Part shown: positions 6,581 through 11,567 of the stretch, piece by piece | Position numbering within the stretch: the first letter of the stretch is position 1 | How the letters are laid out: each line of letters begins with the position of its first letter | DNA from: Clostridia bacterium | Lineage (GTDB): Bacteria > Bacillota > Clostridia > Oscillospirales > CAG-382 | NCBI GenBank assembly: GCA_017397605.1 | Contig: JAFQII010000252.1 | Coordinates: forward strand, 1 to 11,567 | Length of the DNA stretch: 11,567 bases | Direction: 5' to 3' | Position numbers and translations under genes: made by a program | The notes under the pieces: model-generated | Told to the model about the DNA's origin: nothing | Seen by the model: only the letters and a program-made list of their open reading frames with translations | The model's database searches: none

Positions 6581-7340
6581 CCGCGCACCGCGCAAAACAA
6601 AAGCGGAAACGCTGGACGCGTTGGGCATCCGCCCGCAACATCATGTACGCCCTGCGGTCGGACGGCGCGCCGTTTTGGTCGCCGCGTGCATCATCGCGCT
6701 GTGCGCGCTCGGCACTTCCTTTGCATTGGCGATCGACGATCCGTCGATCATCGACAAGCTTTTTGAGATCATCGACAGGACCGAGTCGGAAGACTCCTCT
6801 GTTTCGGAAACGTCTTCTGCTGTGACGGTCAATGATCCTGCATTCGGCGCTGTCATCCTTTCTGCCCCGCCGTCGTTGCCAAGCGAGTTGCCCAAGCCTG
6901 TCACGGGCACATTCGATACGCTGTCGCAGGCGATGCGTGCGGTGGAAACGGAGTACGATTTTTATTACCCGACATGGGACGGCGGTACAGTGAGCTCTTA
7001 CGGCAAAGATCGTACGCTGTTGGTTCTGGTCGGCGCAAACGGCGTTGTCACCCCGCCGAACTACGAAGACACGCGGTATTATTTATCCTTGCAGTTTGAA
7101 TACCACACGAAGCAGATCGATTTCTTTAAAGTGGTTTTGGGACGGCGCGAAAGCCTGCCCTCGCAATACGACGAGGCATATACGTTTGAAGGCGGTACGT
7201 TTTATCTGTATGAGCCGGCTTTTGAGGAGTACAAAGGAAAGGTGCTGGCTGTCGCCACGATCGGGCAGTGCAGTTACCAGATCCTTGCGCAAAGCGCAGA
7301 GGATGCCAAGCGGATGATCGACAGCTTGGTAATGCCGTAA
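6543..7340 (+). CDS. Membrane-bound anti-sigma factor with extracellular sensor domain
   Basis: The start ATG 6543 lies inside the end of the sigma gene and has AAGGAGG six bases upstream; the longer open frame from 6366 is sigma-gene shadow. The protein has 265 residues. It has a basic cytoplasmic part (1-42), one membrane helix (about 43-63), a Ser/Glu-rich linker (about 80-95) and an extracellular domain (about 115-265) shared with the secreted protein at 5235. The cytoplasmic part is short and has no HxxxCxxC zinc motif, so it is not a ZAS-type anti-sigma factor; it more resembles the short N-terminal tails of RsgI/DUF4367-type regulators (inference). Position and overlap are the main evidence that it holds the sigma factor. 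The outer domain has conserved aromatic motifs (FYYPTWDGG, LSLQFEYHT) that could bind a ligand or the cell wall. Confidence 0.82.
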   Translation: MKHIRKQIKNTFDRAPRKTKAETLDALGIRPQHHVRPAVGRRAVLVAACIIALCALGTSFALAIDDPSIIDKLFEIIDRTESEDSSVSETSSAVTVNDPAFGAVILSAPPSLPSELPKPVTGTFDTLSQAMRAVETEYDFYYPTWDGGTVSSYGKDRTLLVLVGANGVVTPPNYEDTRYYLSLQFEYHTKQIDFFKVVLGRRESLPSQYDEAYTFEGGTFYLYEPAFEEYKGKVLAVATIGQCSYQILAQSAEDAKRMIDSLVMP

Positions 7341-7347
7341 ATAGCAC

Positions 7348-7376
7348 TTGATTTATTCACATTTGCGTGGTATAAT
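7348..7376 (+). promoter_or_regulatory. Sigma-A promoter with extended -10
   Basis: TTGATT (7348-7353) and TATAAT (7371-7376) stand 17 bases apart, and TGG directly before the -10 box gives an extended -10. It lies 30 bases before the ATG of the membrane-protein gene and is independent of the sigma operon that ends at 7340. Confidence 0.85.
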
Positions 7377-7405
7377 GGTTTTATCAAGAAAAAAGGACTG
7401 TAACC

Positions 7406-7942
7406 ATGGGTACCAAAAGCGCATTTGAATTATACAAAAACGGCAAATCGACTTTGATGGGCATTTCAGCTGTGACGGCAATCAACGTATTGCTGGCGCT
7501 GTTCGGCTTTGACTTGTTCTTTCCGTTTTCGTCCGCACTCCCGCGCGAAATGATCGTGCGCACGCGTGAGACCGGTTTTTATACGCTTGCAGCCTTCGGC
7601 GCGGTCGTATTGCTGTTTTGCTTTGTAGCGCTGTGCATCGTCTCGCTGACGAGCGACAAGTTCCCCGCAATGCGTTGCAGTTGGGTTTTGTACGCGATCG
7701 ACTCGGCGGCGTTCTTTGCGCTGTCGGTTCCGTCCATTGCGTCCAAAGGCTTTACGATTGCCTACGTGATCGAATTGGCGTTCCGTTGGTTTATTCTGTC
7801 GACGCTATACAAGGCGGACAAAGTGTTTTATGACCCCAAGCGCAAAAACCCTGCCGCGGTACCGAAAAAAGCGCAAAAGAAAAAGCCCGCACCCCCTCCC
7901 CCGCCCGAGGACGAGGAAGAGGACGAGGGTATCCAGTGGTGA
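7406..7942 (+). CDS. Four-helix membrane protein with basic, proline-rich and acidic tail
   Basis: The 178-residue product is not recognised. Hydrophobic segments lie near 18-40, 59-81, 90-109 and 116-134. The remaining ~40 residues form a cytoplasmic-type tail of three zones: basic (KRKNPAAVPKKAQKKK), a run of six prolines broken once by Ala (PAPPPPPP-like, 161-167) and acidic (EDEEEDE), ending GIQW. Similar small membrane proteins with charged tails occur in clostridial genomes without known function. The start is supported by AAAGGA upstream and by the promoter at 7348-7376. It appears to be a single-gene unit. The tail could anchor a cytosolic partner (speculative). Confidence 0.75.
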   Translation: MGTKSAFELYKNGKSTLMGISAVTAINVLLALFGFDLFFPFSSALPREMIVRTRETGFYTLAAFGAVVLLFCFVALCIVSLTSDKFPAMRCSWVLYAIDSAAFFALSVPSIASKGFTIAYVIELAFRWFILSTLYKADKVFYDPKRKNPAAVPKKAQKKKPAPPPPPEDEEEDEGIQW

Positions 7943-7954
7943 TCGCTGCGCTCT

Positions 7955-8072
7955 CACTCAAAAGCACGAGTGCTTTTGAGTGGTTTCCGCCTTGCTTCCG
8001 CGCAAGGCGAGCCCCTTACGGGGTTCGCGTCAGACGCGAATTTTGATCGCGACGCTCGCGCTGCGATCAAAA
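7955..8072. repeat. Array of five back-to-back stem-loops
   Basis: Five inverted repeats follow one another with gaps of 0-5 bases. They are 7955-7982 (13-bp perfect arms, CACTCAAAAGCAC), 7988-8009 (8 bp, CGCCTTGC), 8010-8025 (AGCCCC/GGGGTT, one G-T pair), 8024-8040 (7 bp, TTCGCGT) and 8041-8072 (10 bp, TTTTGATCGC). Two smaller ones follow at 8108-8122 (ATCCGC/GCGGAT) and 8148-8160 (ATCGC/GCGAT). A 10-base direct repeat, ATCGCTGCGC, occurs at 7942-7951 and 8148-8157, enclosing the array. No U-run follows the five hairpins, so they are not ordinary terminators. The stretch 7943-8184 has no convincing gene. It may be a mosaic of palindromic intergenic elements or a structured RNA. Confidence 0.75.
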
Positions 8073-8184
8073 CTATAATCGGTGTCTTTTTGCCCGAAAT
8101 CAATGATATCCGCTTTGCGGATTTGCAAGCAGACGCAATTTATCGTAATCGCTGCGCGATCATGTCAGTTATCTTTTTGTGATC

Positions 8185-8220
8185 AAAAGGGAGAAACCGT
8201 TTTTGGTTTCTCCCCTTTTT
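8185..8220. terminator. Bidirectional rho-independent terminator
   Basis: AAAAGGGAGAAACC pairs with GGTTTCTCCCCTTTT (one bulged base) around a T-rich loop. The T-run lies at the right for the + strand and an A-run at the left for the - strand. It separates the plus-strand region from the minus-strand coat gene, whose stop codon overlaps its right edge. Confidence 0.85.
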
Positions 8221-8465
8221 TAGCCATTTGCAAACTTTTGTCTTGCCTGCGTGATCTTGGTCTGCTCGGCGTTCTGGTTGGTATACCAGCCCTTGGCGAC
8301 CATTTTGTCATAGATCTGCTTTTGCATCTGCAGTGTGCGGTTTAAGGACGAGTCAAACGCACATCTGACGTTTTCGTTGGCGGACTCGATCGTACCGTGC
8401 AGGTACAGATCGCTGATCCCCTTGGTGGTCTGGAGAAGGCTCTCCATCAGATTCTTGTCATCCAT
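8220..8465 (-). CDS. Spore coat protein, CotF family
   Basis: This small 81-residue protein belongs to the Coat F family: a helical segment (MDDKNLMESLLQTTKGISDL), an Asn/Glu-rich middle (IESANENVRCAFDSSLNRTL) and the family's signature end QKQIYDKMVAKGWY. CotF-type proteins are found in the spore coat of Bacillus and clostridia, and family members are often paired or fused. The start at 8465 has AAGGAGG nearby upstream. It is the second gene of a two-gene minus-strand operon, 14 bases after 8480-8653, and ends in the terminator at 8185-8220. It indicates a spore-forming host. Confidence 0.88.
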   Translation of the reverse strand: MDDKNLMESLLQTTKGISDLYLHGTIESANENVRCAFDSSLNRTLQMQKQIYDKMVAKGWYTNQNAEQTKITQARQKFANG

Positions 8466-8479
8466 GCTCTTTTTCCTCC

Positions 8480-8653
8480 TTACAGCGCGTTGTACAGCGT
8501 CTTAAAAATCTCTTGGTGGCTTGCGGCGAGGGTGCTTGCAAGGTTTTTCAGCTCGGGATCGGACAGCTTGGCGGCACAGTCGGTGCACTGTGCTTTGAGG
8601 AACTGCTCGTGGCCGAGCGCGTCCTGCAGGTAGAGAAGTTCTTTTTCGCTCAT
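8480..8653 (-). CDS. Small helical protein, probable spore-coat partner of CotF
   Basis: A 57-residue gene, MSEKELLYLQDALGHEQFLK at its start and KTLYNAL at its end. It has a good ribosome site (GGAGG, six bases before the ATG) and sits directly upstream of the CotF gene in the same direction. It is rich in Leu, Glu and Ala and should be two helices. Two cysteines lie as CTDC (residues 23-26). Similar short proteins with the LYLEDAL-type start are commonly found beside CotF in clostridia (from memory, unverified). A role in the coat is inferred from this pairing. No promoter was confidently seen; a sporulation sigma may be used. Confidence 0.75.
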   Translation of the reverse strand: MSEKELLYLQDALGHEQFLKAQCTDCAAKLSDPELKNLASTLAASHQEIFKTLYNAL

Positions 8654-8685
8654 GGGAATACCTCCGATTTTTTTGGCAAAAAGTC

Positions 8686-8715
8686 TTTACAACCCCCGTT
8701 GGTTTGTGGTATCAT
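8686..8715 (+). promoter_or_regulatory. Sigma-A promoter with extended -10
   Basis: TTTACA (8686-8691) and TATCAT (8710-8715), each five of six to consensus, are 18 bases apart, with TGG before the -10 box. It would drive the hydrolase gene at 8793 and lies between it and the divergent spore-coat genes. Confidence 0.7.
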
Positions 8716-8792
8716 AAACAAAAGGGGATTGCTTGCATGTCTCTATCTTTGCCGCAATCCGCACGAAACATTCACAAAAGAGGAAAAAATGT

Positions 8793-9428
8793 ATGACCGA
8801 CTACGAGATCCGCCGCGTCACCGTCGGCACGCTGAGCACCAACTGCTATATCATCGCAAACAAAGAAACGGGAGACGCCTGCGTCATCGACCCGGGCGAC
8901 AATCTGACGCTGATTCAGGACGCACTGCACCGCATGAAAGCGCATTGCCGTTTGATTCTCCTGACGCACGGGCATTTTGACCATATTCTTGCCGTGGGCG
9001 ACCTGCGCAGTGAGCGCGCGCCCGTCTGCATTCACCGTGCGGACGCGCACTGTCTGACCGAGCGCGACATGTTTTCTCCGTTGATCCCTTATGATCCGCG
9101 CCCGTTTGAAGAAGCGGACTACGTGTTTGACAAAGAGGGCAGCTATACGGTTGCGGGATTTACGTTCTACGTCCTGCACACCCCGGGGCACACCAAGGGA
9201 AGCGTGTGCTACCAGTTTGACGACAACCTGTTTACGGGCGACACGCTGTTTAAGGGCGGCATCGGTACGCTGGACTTTGGCGGTGATGCGGACGACATGC
9301 GCGCATCGCTGCAGATGCTTTGCAAGCTTCCGTGCGACTATACGGTCTATCCCGGACACGACGAAAAAACGACGCTGTCCGACGAGATCGCAACCAATCC
9401 TTTCCTCAGAGAATTCAAAAGAAGATAA
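8793..9428 (+). CDS. Metallo-beta-lactamase-fold hydrolase (glyoxalase II-like)
   Basis: The 211-residue cytoplasmic enzyme carries the full metal-binding set of the fold: THGHFDH (His59, His61, Asp63, His64), His133 in HTPGHT, Asp150 in FTGDTLF and His189 in YPGHD. These bind two metals, usually zinc or iron, and the family hydrolyses thioesters such as S-lactoylglutathione or other substrates. The short length, lacking the C-terminal glutathione-binding helices of true GloB, points to the YcbL-like single-domain group. The start at 8793 is preferred over the in-frame 8733 because AGGA lies eight bases upstream and MTDYEIRRVTVG is a normal family N-terminus. It is transcribed alone. The substrate cannot be told. 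Confidence 0.92.
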   Translation: MTDYEIRRVTVGTLSTNCYIIANKETGDACVIDPGDNLTLIQDALHRMKAHCRLILLTHGHFDHILAVGDLRSERAPVCIHRADAHCLTERDMFSPLIPYDPRPFEEADYVFDKEGSYTVAGFTFYVLHTPGHTKGSVCYQFDDNLFTGDTLFKGGIGTLDFGGDADDMRASLQMLCKLPCDYTVYPGHDEKTTLSDEIATNPFLREFKRR

Positions 9429-9436
9429 CAATGAAT

Positions 9437-9514
9437 GCAGGGGCGGGCATTGCCCGTCCGCAGCAACAAGTCTGATCGGACCCACGGCTGCGGACGCGCG
9501 ATGCGCGCCCTTAC
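9437..9514. repeat. GC-rich palindromic intergenic element with 28-bp inverted ends
   Basis: The left arm (9437-9464) and the right arm (9487-9514) are inverted copies matching at 23 of 28 positions. They surround a 22-base centre. Each arm itself can fold (GGGCGGGCATTGCCCGTCC on the left, GGACGCGCGATGCGCGCCC on the right). The whole can form a double or cruciform structure. Repeats of the GGGGCGGGCATTGCCCG kind recur between genes in many gut clostridia (from memory, unverified). It follows the hydrolase stop by eight bases and could act as its terminator, with a T-rich tail at 9517-9521. Confidence 0.8.
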
Positions 9515-9551
9515 GCTTTTTATATCCGACAAAAAAGTTCATTTTTTTGCG

Positions 9552-9580
9552 TTGACAAATACTGATACGTGGAGTATAAT
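9552..9580 (+). promoter_or_regulatory. Consensus sigma-A promoter
   Basis: TTGACA (9552-9557) and TATAAT (9575-9580) match consensus exactly with a 17-base spacer. Transcription should begin near 9587, giving a short leader before the ATG at 9614. It drives the two-gene lipoprotein/CotH operon. Confidence 0.93.
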
Positions 9581-9613
9581 GAAACCATGACCAAGCAAAG
9601 GGGACAAAAAAAC

Positions 9614-10129
9614 ATGAAAATCAAAGGCATTTTGATATTGCTTGCCGTTTGCGCTCTCGTTTTGTGCGGGTGCGCAGGACTCGGCGTCTCGCCGATCCAC
9701 ACGGGAGAGACGTATATCCAAGGCTCGTGGTATTTCTCCGAAGGCGGGCTGAACGTCGGCTACAACCTGTTTGACGACGGCGGCGGCTATCAGTTTATCG
9801 GTTCGGTACACAACCCGATCCGATACGGCATTTATAACGGCAATATTTATATCGCTGTCAACGGCGGCGAAGCTGCCGCATTTACATACGAAGAGAGTGA
9901 CGAAGGGCTGGTCATCGGCGGCTTGCTCTACAAGCCGGTCGAGGCAAACGAAGAAGTCGCAGAGTCGATCGCAAACGAGCTTGCGCAATTGCAAAGCGCA
10001 CCCGGGCAAACGGGGCTCGACGCGGTTACAATCGGTTATTACATCAGCGCGGCGGCAGGCTTTGGCTTGGTGATCTTTATCATCGTCTGGCTCGTCCGCA
10101 CGGTCAAAAAGCGGGAGAAACCGCTATGA
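9614..10129 (+). CDS. Lipoprotein with beta domain and C-terminal membrane helix
   Basis: ATG 9614 follows AAAGGGG by about ten bases; the longer frame from 9569 starts inside the promoter and is rejected. The 171-residue protein has a lipoprotein signal ending in lipobox LCGC (Cys20). Residues ~33-108 form a compact domain of short strands (GSWYFSEGG, GIYNGNIYI, GGLLYKPV) that recalls lipocalin-like DUF5640-type lipoprotein domains (tentative). A helix at about 139-162 is followed by VKKREKPL. A lipid anchor at one end and a helix at the other would pin both ends to the membrane, an unusual topology. The stop overlaps the start of the CotH gene (ATGA), so the two products are made together. 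Function unknown. Confidence 0.78.
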   Translation: MKIKGILILLAVCALVLCGCAGLGVSPIHTGETYIQGSWYFSEGGLNVGYNLFDDGGGYQFIGSVHNPIRYGIYNGNIYIAVNGGEAAAFTYEESDEGLVIGGLLYKPVEANEEVAESIANELAQLQSAPGQTGLDAVTIGYYISAAAGFGLVIFIIVWLVRTVKKREKPL

Positions 10130-11532
10130 AACAAACAGTCTCGCTCTTTTTGAGCTTTATCCTTTTGCTCAGTATGCTGTGCAGCTGTCAGGCGCATGTG
10201 CACGCATACGCGCTGACGGTCATTGCGCCGACCTGCAAAACGATCGGATATACCATCCATGCCTGCGATTGCGGTGATACCTATTACTCGGACTACAAGG
10301 CCGAGGGTGCGCACGAATTCGGCACATGGCAGACGGGTGTACAGCCCACGCTGACAGAGGGCGGTGAGGAATACCGCATCTGCAAAACCTGCGGTATTCT
10401 GGAAGCACGCGACGTCGGAAACCAATCGAAGCTTGCCAAGCTGTACGCAACGACCGAAGGTGCATTTTTGTACACGGACGGCGAGCTTCGTTTTTCCTGC
10501 ATCGGTACGCTGACAACGCGTACCGCCGGAGACAAGCGCGCATACAATCTGCATCTGCAAAACGAAAACGGAGACAGCTACGCGGTCGATCTGGGCTGGG
10601 GCGAGCGTGCAAGCTACGCATTGGAGCCCTGCGTTCCCGACCCCACGCTGACGCGCGCAAGCGTCGCAGAAAAGCTTTGGCACGCCTGTGCGGAAACGCG
10701 GTCCGATAAGGACTGGATGCCTGCGGAAGCATACGGCAGTATTCCCGTGCAGTTGTACCTCGACGGCACCTACCTCGGTGTTTTTGCGCTGACTGCCCCC
10801 GCTGACGGATGGAAATATGCCTACAGCGGATATCACGGCAGTCCGACGGCAGTGTTGCAAGCAAAAAATGACGGCGACGGCTGTTCGTTTGCGTCCCGCC
10901 CTTCTTATGAGAACGGCGATTTTGAGGTGCTTTCCTGCTCGACGGACGAGGTTTTGTGGGCAACCGAAAGCTTTGACGGCTTTAACATCTTCGTCCGCGA
11001 CGCAAAAGACGCGGCATTTCGGGAACAGCTCTCGCAATATAGCGATCCTGGCGTTTTGATCGACTATTTTCTGCTGACGCAATTCTTTGGACTGTCGCAC
11101 GGCGACACCGCAGAAACGGTCTGGCTGACGGCAGACGGCATTCACTGGCTCCCTTCATTTGCATTTGACAGCCTCAACACCGCGTTTGGCATCAACGCTT
11201 TCGGCGCGCTGTACAGCGGCAGTCAAGGCATTGCGCAAGCGGGAGAAAACGGTTCTGTGCTGTATACGGGAGACAATCTGCTTTGGGCACGTCTGTGCAA
11301 CATGTTCGGTGCAGAGATCAAAGCGCGCTACAAAGAACTCCGCAAGACGATCCTGAACATCGACGCGCTGGAATCACGCTTTGTCACTTCGTTCAATCAT
11401 ATCGAAAAAGGCTTGTTTACCGCAGAACGTCTGCTCTACCCTTCCGTCCCCGTGCACGGAATGAGTACCGACCGCATGCGGCAATTCTGGGAAGAACGCC
11501 TTGCGGCCATGGACGCCTGGCTGAAGAATTAA
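10126..11532 (+). CDS. CotH-family lipoprotein (kinase-like fold) with N-terminal Cys/His domain
   Basis: This 468-residue protein has a lipoprotein signal with lipobox LCSC (Cys21). A Cys/His-containing domain follows (about 24-95: HVHAY, PTCKTIGYTIHACDCG, ICKTCG), a kind common in clostridial surface proteins. The rest resembles the CotH family, whose Bacillus member is an atypical protein kinase needed for spore-coat assembly. Matches include TRASVAEKLWHACAE (176-190), YLDGTYLGVFAL (211-222) and VLIDYFLLTQF (310-320). The usual DLDxxFG metal-site segment is here FDSLNTAFG (347-355), where the second Asp is replaced by Asn351, so catalysis is doubtful. Overlap with the preceding gene by four bases shows translational coupling. 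No sporulation promoter is seen; a vegetative role at the surface is plausible. Confidence 0.78.
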   Translation: MKQTVSLFLSFILLLSMLCSCQAHVHAYALTVIAPTCKTIGYTIHACDCGDTYYSDYKAEGAHEFGTWQTGVQPTLTEGGEEYRICKTCGILEARDVGNQSKLAKLYATTEGAFLYTDGELRFSCIGTLTTRTAGDKRAYNLHLQNENGDSYAVDLGWGERASYALEPCVPDPTLTRASVAEKLWHACAETRSDKDWMPAEAYGSIPVQLYLDGTYLGVFALTAPADGWKYAYSGYHGSPTAVLQAKNDGDGCSFASRPSYENGDFEVLSCSTDEVLWATESFDGFNIFVRDAKDAAFREQLSQYSDPGVLIDYFLLTQFFGLSHGDTAETVWLTADGIHWLPSFAFDSLNTAFGINAFGALYSGSQGIAQAGENGSVLYTGDNLLWARLCNMFGAEIKARYKELRKTILNIDALESRFVTSFNHIEKGLFTAERLLYPSVPVHGMSTDRMRQFWEERLAAMDAWLKN

Positions 11533-11560
11533 AAAAACACAAAAATTTTTCATTTTCCTA

Positions 11561-11566
11561 TTGACA
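11561..11566 (+). promoter_or_regulatory. Probable -35 box of the next gene
   Basis: TTGACA appears six bases before the right edge, in an AT-rich spacer after the CotH gene. The matching -10 box would lie outside the window. Confidence 0.45.
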
Positions 11567-11567
11567 A

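Noticed and set aside
7955-8072. CRISPR array
   Set aside because: The stem-loops differ in sequence and are not regularly spaced direct repeats.
7970-8345. Short + strand open frames through the stem-loop region
   Set aside because: They have no ribosome site and cross the hairpins, the terminator and the minus-strand CotF gene.
8772-9542. 256-residue open frame on the - strand
   Set aside because: It lies opposite the metallo-hydrolase gene with its full metal-binding motif set, and runs through the palindromic repeat.
10039-11145. 368-residue open frame on the - strand
   Set aside because: It is antisense to the CotH-family gene, which has a signal peptide, family motifs and coupled translation; the reverse frame shows none.

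Overview
The window looks like a chromosomal segment of a spore-forming, low-to-medium GC Firmicute, most likely a gut-type clostridium of the Oscillospirales/Christensenellales kind (inference). Supporting signs are strong AGGAGG-type ribosome sites, sigma-A promoters with TG-extended -10 boxes, Gram-positive lipoproteins with lipobox cysteines, a CotF-type spore coat protein and a CotH-type protein. No rRNA, tRNA, CRISPR array or transposase was seen.

Region 1 (1-5144) is a run of genes on the + strand built from parts of one ABC-transporter cassette: lipoprotein, ABC-2-like permease and ATPase. Only the last permease (3512-4252), the permease at 612-1469 and the ATPase (4266-5144) look whole. 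The rest is rearranged. The gene running in from the left edge is a permease whose last membrane helix is replaced by the C-terminal tail of an ABC ATPase. A lipoprotein gene (1500-2642) is cut by an in-frame TGA and carries three 87-bp Ser/Glu-rich repeats. A remnant of a permease C-terminus (2644-2802) follows it. The gene at 2819-3502 joins the N-terminal half of a lipoprotein to the C-terminal half of a permease. The simplest reading is an array of duplicated cassettes that has collapsed and shuffled by recombination, keeping frame at both junctions. Lines sampled from 612-2642 are clearly AT-richer than those downstream of 8793.

Region 2 (5190-7340) is an ECF sigma factor with its overlapping membrane anti-sigma factor, preceded by a secreted protein. 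The secreted protein has the same extracellular domain as the anti-sigma factor, which suggests one signalling unit. The likely sigma-operon promoter has a perfect inverted repeat filling its -35/-10 spacer.

Region 3 (7341-8700) holds a four-helix membrane protein with its own strong promoter and a non-coding stretch of back-to-back stem-loops (7955-8072, with two smaller ones up to 8160). A terminator and two small minus-strand spore-coat-type genes follow.

Region 4 (8686-11567) holds a glyoxalase-II-like metallo-beta-lactamase-fold hydrolase, a GC-rich palindromic repeat element, and a consensus promoter. That promoter drives a two-gene operon of a lipoprotein with a C-terminal helix and a CotH-family lipoprotein. 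The window ends on a TTGACA that is probably the -35 box of the next gene.
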